NCBI GenBank assembly: GCA_900318265.1
Contig: ONKA01000001.1
Span: forward strand, 62,001 to 126,000
DNA length: 64,000 bases
From: an uncultured Bacteroidales bacterium
GTDB lineage: Bacteria; Bacteroidota; Bacteroidia; Bacteroidales; F082
Direction: 5' to 3'
Position 1 is the first letter of the stretch, and each line of letters starts with the position of its first letter. The notes beneath the pieces are model-generated. The model did no database searches. It saw nothing but the letters and a program-made list of their open reading frames with translations, and had not been told where the DNA came from. The translations under genes and the position numbers were made by a program. Positions 40,763 to 48,698 of this stretch are shown here, piece after piece.

Positions 40763-41830
40763 TTACTTGACTAAGAGGTGAAACAACAGGTTCAAGACTC
40801 CGCCGATGATGAGCGGAACGGGTATGGTGAGAATCCATGACAGGACAATGCGTTTGGCGGTGACCCATTTCACGGACTTCATGCCGTCGGTAAGGCCAAC
40901 GCCGATGACGCCGCCGGTGATGGTGTGTGTCGTGCTTACGGGAATGCCCATGAAGGAGGTGGCTATCAAGGTGGTGGCACCTGCAAACTCGGCAGAAAAG
41001 CCGCGAACGGGTGTAATCTTAGCCAAGCCGCCGCCCATGGTCTTGATGACGTTCTTGCCGCCAATCAGGATGCCTAAAGACATGATGATATAGCACACGA
41101 CAGCAAGGATGTCAGGGATGTGGAAGCCCTGGCTGCTGTCGTAGAAATTGCTGATGAACTCTTGCATCTGTGGGCTGACCCCTTTTGTGGTAAACACGCT
41201 GGCCATCAGCACGGCGATGATACCCATGGTCTTAGGCGCGTCATTGGAGCCGTGACCGATACAGAAGGCCGCTGTGGAGAAATGCTGTAAAACCTTGAAA
41301 AGCTTGTCTACTTTCTTGCGAGGCTTGTTCTTGAATAACTTCAAGAAGATGCATTCGAGGAAGAAGCCTAAGAACAGGCCGATAAGCGGCGACAGCACGA
41401 TGAATGCCAAGGTGATGAGTATGGGTTTCATGTGCAGCACCGCGCTACCGTTGACAAACCATGCCGCCCCAATGATACCACCGATAAGGGCGTGGGAGGT
41501 AGAAATAGGCATGCCGCTCTTGGTGCATACGGCCACCCAGATGGCTGCACCGACGAGGGCGGATAGGATAAGGTAGGGGTCGATGACACTTTGTTCAGCG
41601 AAGTTGGCCATGGTGTTACCTACTGCAAACTGCTGGTTGAGCACCAAGCGGATGAGGAGGAAAGCGGCGAACTCCCAGAAAGAGGCCCATAGGATGGCTT
41701 GCACGGGCGTCATCACCTTGGTGGCAATGATGGTCGAGATGGAGTTGGCCGCGTCGTTCATGCCGTTCAAGAAGGTGAAGACGAAGGCAAGGACGATGGA
41801 CAGGATGATGGCTATGGTAAGGAGGTTCAT
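40763..41830 (-). CDS. Inorganic phosphate transporter, PiT family
   Basis: This 355-residue inner-membrane protein imports phosphate using the proton or metal-phosphate gradient. The duplicated PiT signature is present: FLNGMNDAANSISTIIATKV (about residues 20-39) and GHGSNDAPKTMGIIAVLMA in the second half, each with the GxNDAxK/N motif. GMPISTSHALIGGIIGA and GIPVSTTHTITGGVIGVG are the paired PVSTTH motifs. Its ATG overlaps the stop of the upstream DUF47 gene by one base (TAATG), and the other DUF47 gene follows after 4 bp. Confidence 0.94.
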   Translation of the reverse strand: MNLLTIAIILSIVLAFVFTFLNGMNDAANSISTIIATKVMTPVQAILWASFWEFAAFLLIRLVLNQQFAVGNTMANFAEQSVIDPYLILSALVGAAIWVAVCTKSGMPISTSHALIGGIIGAAWFVNGSAVLHMKPILITLAFIVLSPLIGLFLGFFLECIFLKLFKNKPRKKVDKLFKVLQHFSTAAFCIGHGSNDAPKTMGIIAVLMASVFTTKGVSPQMQEFISNFYDSSQGFHIPDILAVVCYIIMSLGILIGGKNVIKTMGGGLAKITPVRGFSAEFAGATTLIATSFMGIPVSTTHTITGGVIGVGLTDGMKSVKWVTAKRIVLSWILTIPVPLIIGGVLNLLFHLLVK

Positions 41831-42480
41831 TACGATTCTTTTATTAAGAGACTTTTAACGGTGCTGGTCACCTCCTTGGCGCGGTCGGTGGTATCTTCCA
41901 CCACTTGTGCTATTTCCTTGTATTTCAGCAGCTCAATCTCGTCCTTCTCGTTCTCGAAAAGGTAGGAGATGTAGTCGCCATAGATGTCGTCAACGGCATG
42001 CTCGATGAGGGTGACTTTTTGGCACAAGTCACTGATCTGTTGATGGTTCTTGCCGAGGTCCTCGAGCAGGTCGAATACTTGCATGATGGTGGTGGCGTCT
42101 TCATGGATGTTGTCCACGATTTCCTTGATCTGCTTGTCGATCTTCTTGGGGTTGTACATGAGGATGGTCTTGGCCGAGTGGTTGATGAAGTCAAGGAACT
42201 TGTCCAAGTCCATGGCCAGGGCGTTCATGTCCTCGCGGTCGAAGGGCGTGACGAAGGCCTCGTTGAGCTCAATATAGAAATCGCGCAGCAGCTCGTCGCC
42301 GGTGGTTTCTTGTTTCTTGATCATGCGGGTGAGCAGCTTACGCTCTTCGGGGTCGTCGCTTTTGACCAACTCCTTGAGGTATTTGGCGGCTATCTGTGCC
42401 GTCTCAGCCTGTTTGCTGTAAGTGGGGAAGAAGTGCTTCTCGCGGCTGCTTCCTCGGGTGAAAAGGTTGTTCAGTGCCAT
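41830..42480 (-). CDS. DUF47/PhoU-like protein (first of two)
   Basis: This 216-residue helical protein leads the phosphate transport unit. It has the DUF47 features: NNLFTRGSSREKHFFPTYSK at the N-terminus, then DREDMNALAMDLDKFLDFIN and AQVVEDTTDRAKEVTSTVKS. DUF47 proteins usually sit beside a PiT gene and are thought to modulate its activity. Having one on each side, both coupled to the same transporter, is unusual and suggests a heteromeric regulator or two regulatory inputs. Confidence 0.9.
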   Translation of the reverse strand: MALNNLFTRGSSREKHFFPTYSKQAETAQIAAKYLKELVKSDDPEERKLLTRMIKKQETTGDELLRDFYIELNEAFVTPFDREDMNALAMDLDKFLDFINHSAKTILMYNPKKIDKQIKEIVDNIHEDATTIMQVFDLLEDLGKNHQQISDLCQKVTLIEHAVDDIYGDYISYLFENEKDEIELLKYKEIAQVVEDTTDRAKEVTSTVKSLLIKES

Positions 42481-42537
42481 TGGTTAGATGGGTTTGAAAT
42501 CGTTACAACGATGTTAATTTTGGGGCAAATATACGGT

Positions 42538-43569
42538 TTATTTCGATGCTACACCACATAAATGGAATAAAACTCGTGCGCCAACATTGCCGTCCCAGTC
42601 GCCGCCGTCGGGGGCAGGGGAGGCCTCGCAGAGGTCGAAGCCGATGATGTCCTTGCCCGCCTCGCGGATGCGGTTGAGCAGGTACATCAGCTCTTCGTAT
42701 TCCAAACCGCCGGGAACGGGCGTTCCCGTGTTGGGACAGAGCTTAGGATCCAACGCATCGATATCGATAGAGAGGTAGACCTTCTCGGGCAAGGCGGCGA
42801 TCATCTCATCCACGATGTCTTTCCATTTGGCGCCTTCATACATCCGGCGGCGGCAGTCACGGTCGAAGAACACCTTTATTCTATTAGGTTGGCTCTCGGC
42901 TAAGGCTTTCTCCTGATGGCAATAGTCGCGGATGCCGACTTGAACGAGCTTCTTCACATTGTCGTATTTCAAGGTGTTGAAGAAAATGGAAGCGTGCGAG
43001 TACTTGAAACCCTCAAAAGCCTCGCGCAGGTCGCAGTGGGCGTCGGCATGAAGGATGCCGTATTCCACACTGAGTTGGTTGAGGTATTGGTGATAGGCGA
43101 GGGGACAGCTGTGGTCGCCACCTAAGAGGCCTACGACCTTTCCTTGCTGTTTCCAATAGGCGATGCGTTCGCGCAGCCAGACGTTTTTCTTTTCGGTGGC
43201 GGTTTCGATGCGGGCGTATAGCTCGGCATATTTCTCGGGTTCGTCGTCGATGGTGCCTTCATACAGCGCGTTGATGATGTCTTCGCTTAAGGGCGCCATC
43301 TCGTCGTGCAGTTCGCGCAGTTCTTTAGGGAATTCGTCCATCCAGATGCCTTTCTGCCACAGGTCGGGGTAGTCGTGATGACAAAGGTCGACTTGCAGTG
43401 AAGCTTCCATGATGGTGGCAGGTCCGTCGACGGTGCCACGGTTGTAGCTCGTGGTGAGTTCCCATTCAACGGGTATGATGATGATCTGTGCCTCTTTGGC
43501 GGTGCAGGGCAGACCGTAGATGCCGGAATCGGCTACGGCTGCAGCATTGGGGTCAAAGTTGTTTTCCAT
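42538..43569 (-). CDS. Agmatinase/arginase family ureohydrolase
   Basis: This 343-residue enzyme belongs to the manganese-dependent ureohydrolase family. The metal-binding motifs are GGDHS (LLGGDHSCPLAYHQ), DAHCD (LHADAHCDLREAFEG) and DIDALDP (LSIDIDALDPKLCPNTGTP), followed by GGLEYEELMYLL and GFDLCEASP. All expected His/Asp ligands are visible. Whether the substrate is agmatine, arginine, formimidoylglutamate or another guanidine cannot be settled from motifs. A minus-strand TATTTTTG (43595-43588) supports the start at 43569 (MENNFDPN) over the in-frame ATG at 43632. Confidence 0.88.
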   Translation of the reverse strand: MENNFDPNAAAVADSGIYGLPCTAKEAQIIIIPVEWELTTSYNRGTVDGPATIMEASLQVDLCHHDYPDLWQKGIWMDEFPKELRELHDEMAPLSEDIINALYEGTIDDEPEKYAELYARIETATEKKNVWLRERIAYWKQQGKVVGLLGGDHSCPLAYHQYLNQLSVEYGILHADAHCDLREAFEGFKYSHASIFFNTLKYDNVKKLVQVGIRDYCHQEKALAESQPNRIKVFFDRDCRRRMYEGAKWKDIVDEMIAALPEKVYLSIDIDALDPKLCPNTGTPVPGGLEYEELMYLLNRIREAGKDIIGFDLCEASPAPDGGDWDGNVGARVLFHLCGVASK

Positions 43570-43587
43570 TGTTGATAAATTTGGGGT

Positions 43588-43625
43588 CAAAAATAAGGAA
43601 AAAACCAATTTAATTTCTACTTTTG
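43588..43625. promoter_or_regulatory. Divergent promoter region, ureohydrolase and MBL-fold genes
   Basis: TATTTTTG on the minus strand (43595-43588) and TACTTTTG on the plus strand (43618-43625) form two outward-facing -7 elements 22 bp apart. Confidence 0.6.
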
Positions 43626-43643
43626 CGGCCAAAATGATTTGAA

Positions 43644-44465
43644 ATGGATCTTTTCTCCTGCCTTTCGCCCTTTGTCTTTTGCAGCTTTGCCTCAGGCAGT
43701 AGCGGCAATTGCTACTATGTGGGCAAGCAGGACGAAGGCGTCATCGTCGATGTGGGCATCACTGCACAACAAGTGGTTTTGGGGCTGAAAAAGAACGACT
43801 TACGCATTGGCGACATCAAGGCCATTCTCGTCACCCACGACCATATCGACCACGTGAAAGGCTTGGAAGTGCTTACAAAAAACACACCCATCCCCATCTA
43901 CGCCCATTCCGATTGTCTTCAAGGTCTCGTTGAAGGTAAGGCGACGAAAAACGTGGATCCGAAGTTGTTCCACGAAATAGAGCCCTTGCAGCCTTTCGAG
44001 ATTTGTGGCATCACTGTGGAAGCCTTCCCCGTGATGCACGATGGAAGAGGAGCGGTGGGTTATCACTTTAATTATGAAGGACATACCTTGACCATCGCCA
44101 CCGACATTGGAATGCTCGACAAAGTAGTGAAGGAACAAATCCGCAGGGCCGATAACCTCGTCATCGAAGCCAACTATGATGTGGAAATGTTGGAGAAAGG
44201 GTCGTATCCTTATATCTTGAAGCAACGCATTGCCGGCCCCTTCGGCCATCTGAGCAATGAGGAGTCGGCGCGTTTTGTTGCCGATGCCTATCACTCGGGC
44301 ATGAAAAACATCATGTTGTGCCACCTCAGCGAAAACAACAACACCCCGGAGCGTGCCATGCAATGCCTTTATCACCAGTTCAGGAAGAAGCATGTGCACC
44401 CCGACGTGAACACCTCCATCTTCCCCTTGCCGCGCCACAAAAGCACGGGCTTTGTATATCTGTAG
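43644..44465 (+). CDS. MBL-fold metallo-hydrolase, YycJ/WalJ-like
   Basis: This 273-residue protein has the metallo-beta-lactamase fold with CSFASGSSGNCYYVG at the N-terminus, VDVGIT, THDHIDHVKGLEVL (the HxHxDH metal motif), FPVMHDGRGAVGYHF, ATDIGM and LCHLSENNNTPE. This order is that of YycJ/WalJ-type hydrolases, cytosolic enzymes proposed to act as nucleases or phosphodiesterases. Substrate unproven. It is divergent from the ureohydrolase gene and followed by a gap with DnaA-box-like sites. Confidence 0.88.
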   Translation: MDLFSCLSPFVFCSFASGSSGNCYYVGKQDEGVIVDVGITAQQVVLGLKKNDLRIGDIKAILVTHDHIDHVKGLEVLTKNTPIPIYAHSDCLQGLVEGKATKNVDPKLFHEIEPLQPFEICGITVEAFPVMHDGRGAVGYHFNYEGHTLTIATDIGMLDKVVKEQIRRADNLVIEANYDVEMLEKGSYPYILKQRIAGPFGHLSNEESARFVADAYHSGMKNIMLCHLSENNNTPERAMQCLYHQFRKKHVHPDVNTSIFPLPRHKSTGFVYL

Positions 44466-44638
44466 ATTCCCCACTTTTCCACGATAGTCGAGGGTTGTTG
44501 TGGTTTTCCACATTTTTCCACAACTTGTGAGAGGTGTGGAAATCAACATAAAGTGTTGATAACCTTTGCGTTTGATGGAAGCCGTTATTGTGGCACGCAT
44601 TGTGCTATAATAAGGTGATTCAAAAACAAAAATCTATC
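44466..44638. other. Cluster of DnaA-box-like 9-mers (candidate DnaA-binding region)
   Basis: Five 9-mers close to the DnaA box TTATCCACA lie within 88 bp. Forward sites: TTTTCCACG (44475-44483), TTTTCCACA (44504-44512) and TTTTCCACA (44514-44522). Reverse sites: ATTTCCACA (44543-44535) and TTATCAACA (44562-44554). The gap is non-coding and the only place in the window where I saw such clustering. It could be an origin, a DnaA titration site or a DnaA-controlled promoter. Gene orientation over the whole window does not support an origin strongly. Confidence 0.45.
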
Positions 44639-45526
44639 ATGCATCACAAAATGACATTGGTTTCACTGCTTTTCGTGGCTTTGTTGGCCACTTCTTGCGA
44701 TGTGGAACGTTCTGAAAAGTACCAAGCTCTAGTGGCGGAACGCGACTCCTTGTATACTGAGGCCGTGGCTGCCAAAGGTGGTTTCGACAATGCGTTGAAC
44801 ACCATTAATGAGATTGAGGCCGCTCTCGAATCGGTGCGTGCCCAAGAGAACATCATTTTGATGGAGAACCAGGAAGGCAATACCAACAAGGCTGTAAACG
44901 AAATCAACGCCATTCAGCAGACCTTGCAGGAAAACCGCCAAAAGATTGAGAAGCTGGAGAAGCAACTGGCTGAACAAGGTGCCAACTCGAAGGCTTTGAA
45001 TCAAACCGTGAGTCGCTTGAAGAAGCAACTGGAAGAAAAAGACACTTATATCACCAACCTGAAGGACGAACTGCAACAAAGCCGCAAGCAGATTGCCACC
45101 TTGAACGAACAAGTCTCTGATTTGAGCGAGAACATCAACGAGTTGAACTCCAACTTGGATGTGATGGCAGTGCAGAATGCAGCTCAGCAGGCAACCATCG
45201 AGAGCCAAGACGTCATGCTGAACACGGTGTGGGTTTGCATCGCCACGCAGCAGGCCTTGGTCGAGAAGGGCATCGTCAGCAAGGGCGGTTTGTTCCAATC
45301 CAGCGAGATCTCGAAACAAGGCTTCGACAAGAGCCAGTTCTTGCAAGGCAATAAGCGTGATTTGGAGATCATCCCGCTGAATACCAAAAAGGCCAAAATC
45401 ATGACCAACCATCCGGAAGGAAGCTATCAGATCAATGAAGTCGACGGTGGCTCTCTGACCCTGCAAATCCTCGACAAGGACGCCTTCTGGAGTATGTCGA
45501 ATTATTTGGTAGTATCCATCAAATAA
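44639..45526 (+). CDS. Coiled-coil lipoprotein
   Basis: This 295-residue lipoprotein has a signal peptide with lipobox LLATSC (Cys near residue 19). Residues about 35-190 form a long heptad-repeat coiled coil (QENRQKIEKLEKQLAEQGAN; LKKQLEEKDTYITNLKDELQ; NEQVSDLSENINELNSNLDV). A C-terminal globular part (about 200-295) contains LFQSSEISKQGFDKSQFLQG. The coiled coil suggests a trimeric or dimeric envelope spacer, but the family is not recognised. The gene is preceded by the DnaA-box-like cluster and followed by a strong terminator. The ATG at 44651 is an alternative start. Confidence 0.75.
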   Translation: MHHKMTLVSLLFVALLATSCDVERSEKYQALVAERDSLYTEAVAAKGGFDNALNTINEIEAALESVRAQENIILMENQEGNTNKAVNEINAIQQTLQENRQKIEKLEKQLAEQGANSKALNQTVSRLKKQLEEKDTYITNLKDELQQSRKQIATLNEQVSDLSENINELNSNLDVMAVQNAAQQATIESQDVMLNTVWVCIATQQALVEKGIVSKGGLFQSSEISKQGFDKSQFLQGNKRDLEIIPLNTKKAKIMTNHPEGSYQINEVDGGSLTLQILDKDAFWSMSNYLVVSIK

Positions 45527-45571
45527 AATCCGTTTATAACGGAACTGCTCGTTTTCAATTTTTTTAAAATC

Positions 45572-45604
45572 GCCTCACATTTCCCCAATGTGAGGCTTTT
45601 TTTG
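45572..45604 (+). terminator. Terminator of the coiled-coil lipoprotein gene
   Basis: A 10-bp perfect stem (45572-45581 with 45587-45596) with loop TCCCC, followed by eight Ts. Confidence 0.92.
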
Positions 45605-45612
45605 TGTGTATT

Positions 45613-45644
45613 TTTGTGGAATTGTCGAAAAAATGTTATTTTTG
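45613..45644 (+). promoter_or_regulatory. Promoter of the NtrC-like regulator, nearly leaderless
   Basis: TTTG (45613-45616), a 20-bp spacer and TATTTTTG (45637-45644) match the consensus. The start codon (45649) is only four bases after the -7 element, so the transcript is expected to start at or very near the ATG. Confidence 0.65.
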
Positions 45645-45648
45645 CACC

Positions 45649-46986
45649 ATGAAATGTAGAATTCTTGTTGTAGAAGACGATGCCTCCTTCGGCATGATGA
45701 TCCAGACCTGGCTGAAGAAGAACGGCTATGAGGCTGTGCTCGCCTCGCGGTATGAACAGGCCAAGATTGAGATTACCAATGGTAATTTCGGCTTGATACT
45801 TACCGATTTGCGTCTTCCCGACGGCGACGGCATCATCCTGATGACATGGGTGCGCGAAAAGCTGAAGAGCAAGGTGCCCATCATCGTGATGACGGGCTAT
45901 GCCGAGGTGCAGACCGCGGTGTCGGCAATGAAGCTTGGCGCCTTCGACTACCTCAAGAAACCCATCAACCCGAGTGTGCTTGAAGAAAAGATCGCCGCCG
46001 CGTTGGCGTCCACCGACGAGGAAGTGGAGGATACCTTTGTCCCGGGCAACAAGCAATGGGTGAAGGGCAACAGCCCCGCCATGGTGCGACTCTACAAACA
46101 TGTGGAATTGGTGGCTCCCACCAAGTTCTCCGTGCTGATCCTCGGCGAAAGCGGCACAGGCAAGGAATACATCGCCCGCATGATCCACGAAAAGAGTCAG
46201 TTCAAGGAAGGCCCCTTCATCCCTGTGGATTGTGGAAGCCTGTCCAAAGAGTTGGCGCCCAGCGAGCTGTTTGGCCACCTGAAAGGCTCTTTCACTTCGG
46301 CCATCGCCGACAAGAAAGGCGTCTTCGAGCAAGCCAAGGGTGGTACGGTATTTCTCGACGAGGTGGGCAACCTGCCATACGAAGTGCAGATGCAGCTGTT
46401 GCGCGCCTTGCAGGAGCAGAAGGTGAGACCCGTGGGCTCGGCTACCGACATCCATGTGGACGTGCGCATCATCGCTGCCACCAACGAGAATTTGGAGCAG
46501 GCCATTGAGGAAGGGCGTTTCCGTCAGGATTTGTTCCACCGCATCAACGAGTTTGCCATCGAGGTGCCGCCGTTGCGCGACCGATTGGAGGACTTCGACG
46601 AGCTGACGGCTTTCTTCATCCGTCAGGCCAACGAGGAGCTGGGCAAGAACGTGAAGGGTATCTCCGATGATGCTTTGCAGCGAATGAAGGAACAGCGATG
46701 GAACGGCAACCTGCGCGAGTTGCGCAATGTGTTGCGCCGTTGCGTGTTGTTTGCCGAGGGCGAGAACATCGAGATGGACGACCTGCCAGTGTTCAGCGCG
46801 CCCAACAAGAAGACCGTCATCGCCACCGATGAAGACGACTGGGCCTTGCGTCCCGAGCACGAGAAGGAGCAGATCGAAGCCGCCTTGCAGAAGGCGAGGG
46901 GCAACAAGACCGTGGCTGCCAAACTGCTGCAAATCGACAGGAAGACCTTGTATAACAAGATGCATCTTTACGGAATAGAGCTTTGA
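45649..46986 (+). CDS. NtrC/AtoC-like response regulator with AAA+ and Fis-type HTH
   Basis: This 445-residue regulator has an N-terminal REC domain (ILVVEDDASFGMMIQTWLKK; phosphorylated Asp in ILTDLRLPDGDG; MTGYAEVQTAVSAMKLGAFD), an AAA+ domain with Walker A GESGTGKEYIA and Walker B GGTVFLDEVGN, and a C-terminal Fis-like HTH (GNKTVAAKLLQIDRKTLYNK). The sigma-54 contact loop, normally GAFTGA, reads GSFTSA here. No histidine kinase lies next to it, so its partner is elsewhere. It presumably activates sigma-54 promoters if the altered loop still works. Confidence 0.93.
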   Translation: MKCRILVVEDDASFGMMIQTWLKKNGYEAVLASRYEQAKIEITNGNFGLILTDLRLPDGDGIILMTWVREKLKSKVPIIVMTGYAEVQTAVSAMKLGAFDYLKKPINPSVLEEKIAAALASTDEEVEDTFVPGNKQWVKGNSPAMVRLYKHVELVAPTKFSVLILGESGTGKEYIARMIHEKSQFKEGPFIPVDCGSLSKELAPSELFGHLKGSFTSAIADKKGVFEQAKGGTVFLDEVGNLPYEVQMQLLRALQEQKVRPVGSATDIHVDVRIIAATNENLEQAIEEGRFRQDLFHRINEFAIEVPPLRDRLEDFDELTAFFIRQANEELGKNVKGISDDALQRMKEQRWNGNLRELRNVLRRCVLFAEGENIEMDDLPVFSAPNKKTVIATDEDDWALRPEHEKEQIEAALQKARGNKTVAAKLLQIDRKTLYNKMHLYGIEL

Positions 46987-47394
46987 TTTTGATTAACTAT
47001 TGTCATGAAAAAAGCGGTATTTTGCTTTTAGGCTAGCTAATCGTCGCCTATTCAATTGGAGTGACAGATGGCTCGAGGGATACTTTTGCATTCACTTACA
47101 AAAAGTGTCCATATTTCCGATTTTTGAAAAACCAAAGCCCATGAACGTAGCCACTTACAAAACCACAGCCGAAATTCCAGAGGAACTGCGGAGAGCCTTG
47201 CCGGATATTGAGGAGTTGAAGAAATTGCTGTGAAAAACGGAAACGGGGAATTGATTATTTATGAGATAGTGTAAACGACAGTATGCACTGAATAGTTTAA
47301 CTTTTGATGGCCTGTTTATGTCTCCCTATTGTTAGAGCTATAGGGACGACTGGGGAATGGTCCAACTAGTAACAATGCTGAAAAAAGATAGATA
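46987..47394. other. 408-bp gap with no confident gene
   Basis: The gap between the NtrC-like gene and the WG-repeat gene holds a TACTTTTG -7-like element (47080-47087) and one 30-codon frame (47141-47233, plus). That frame encodes MNVATYKTTAEIPEELRRAL followed by PDIEELKKLL and may be the tail of a decayed gene. No transposase, tRNA or strong hairpin is visible. The left end is where base composition becomes more AT-rich. Confidence 0.5.
47141..47233 (+). pseudogene. Possible gene remnant, 30 codons
   Basis: The frame encodes a 30-residue helical peptide with IPEELRRALPDIEELKKLL at its end. It looks like the C-terminus of a larger protein rather than a free small gene, because there is no clear ribosome-binding site and the leading sequence is non-coding. 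Family not identified. Confidence 0.3.
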
Positions 47395-48609
47395 TTATAT
47401 TCCAAAACCGATTGTATCATAATCAACGCCAGAACCAGGAAAATCTCCATACATTCCGTCTGTCATTGCATACCAAGTTTCTTCTTCGTAATTGATACGA
47501 TTGCTTCTATCATAATCATAAGCATCGTCGATATTTCTCCATTTATATTTTCTGTCACAATAAATACCATCTTTGCTGATATATCCATAATCAATCGGTT
47601 CGCTGAGACGATCAAATGGGTTGTTATTATACTTTGCTAGTCCTTCAATAAAAGGGCCCGCTTCGACAAATTGAAAATCAATAATAACTCTATTGTTATA
47701 ATCAATATACCCCCATAAATTACCTTTTTTTACTGCGGCTAATCCGTCTGTAAAAGGATTGGCATCATCATATTCAAATGGAATTATTACTATTCCCTTC
47801 TCGTTAAGATACCCCCACTTAAAACCAGAACCCTCAGACTTTCTAATTGCAGAAAACCCTTCACGAAAGACGATGTTATCTCCGATTTGCTCATTGTTTT
47901 GTTGTTGCTTTTGTTGAATTTGGGAATTATCATCATGAATTATTGGACAATAATCAGAATTTTGCAATTCTGTCGCAGTTTCACATGCAGAATACTTCTG
48001 CATTTTCTCTTTTGATGAATTTCCATTACTATGGGTCTTGTCAGGTAATCGGACTGGAATTTTAATAACAGATCCATCATAGGTCGTTATCTCAATTCTT
48101 TGAGGATAACACGAAATCCTGTATGATGAGTATGAGTCAAGCAACTCAAATGTGCTATCTGTGAGACGTTCTGCTTTGTATGAAAAGAGTGTACAATCCA
48201 TGTAGGCACTTTTTACCCCTTTTTCCGTATCAACACAAATGTGTTTATTACTACACCACAAAACACCACCAAAATCAATAATATATTTATATTGTAACGG
48301 AATCTTTATGTTAAGTTGTTTGTCCATAACGCCCAAATAACCATTCGATTCAATTACATACCATTCCTTATCAGTTTCAGAGTCATGTATAAAATCAAAA
48401 AGATATGGTAGTTTTTCGTCATCCACATAAAACTTTTTTCCTTTGAATCTAGCCCAAATACGGCCTTCTTGGTCAATTGAAATGTAATCATATAGTGGAC
48501 GCATCAAAATGCAACCTTCATCATTATACAGTCCCCATTTATACCCAATTCTTTTGGCATTAAAGCCGTGTTTTAATGTCTTTACCTCGGCAAAAAAAAC
48601 ATTCTCCAT
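47395..48609 (-). CDS. WG-repeat protein
   Basis: This 404-residue protein contains WG-type beta repeats, clearest at GYKWGLYNDEGCILMRPLYD (residues about 22-41), GFKWGYLNEKGIVIIPFEYD (about 258-277), NLWGYIDYNNRVIIDFQFVE and IDYGYISKDGIYCD. The middle (about 170-240) is low-complexity and rich in Gln/Asn/Ser. No signal peptide is present, so it is probably cytosolic. WG repeats are thought to bind proteins or ligands, without an enzyme role. It is AT-rich against the backbone. A minus-strand TAATTTTG (48643-48636) is the likely -7 element. Confidence 0.75.
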   Translation of the reverse strand: MENVFFAEVKTLKHGFNAKRIGYKWGLYNDEGCILMRPLYDYISIDQEGRIWARFKGKKFYVDDEKLPYLFDFIHDSETDKEWYVIESNGYLGVMDKQLNIKIPLQYKYIIDFGGVLWCSNKHICVDTEKGVKSAYMDCTLFSYKAERLTDSTFELLDSYSSYRISCYPQRIEITTYDGSVIKIPVRLPDKTHSNGNSSKEKMQKYSACETATELQNSDYCPIIHDDNSQIQQKQQQNNEQIGDNIVFREGFSAIRKSEGSGFKWGYLNEKGIVIIPFEYDDANPFTDGLAAVKKGNLWGYIDYNNRVIIDFQFVEAGPFIEGLAKYNNNPFDRLSEPIDYGYISKDGIYCDRKYKWRNIDDAYDYDRSNRINYEEETWYAMTDGMYGDFPGSGVDYDTIGFGI

Positions 48610-48698
48610 TGCTTTCTATTTATTGATTACAATTGCAAAATTATAAAACCATTCACGACAATGCAACATTCCTTATCGGATAAGCCTGATATTATAAT

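Noticed and set aside
45502-46965. A 487-codon minus-strand frame opposite the NtrC-like gene
   Set aside because: The plus frame has all REC, AAA+ and HTH motifs; the minus frame is low-complexity His/Leu-rich shadow.
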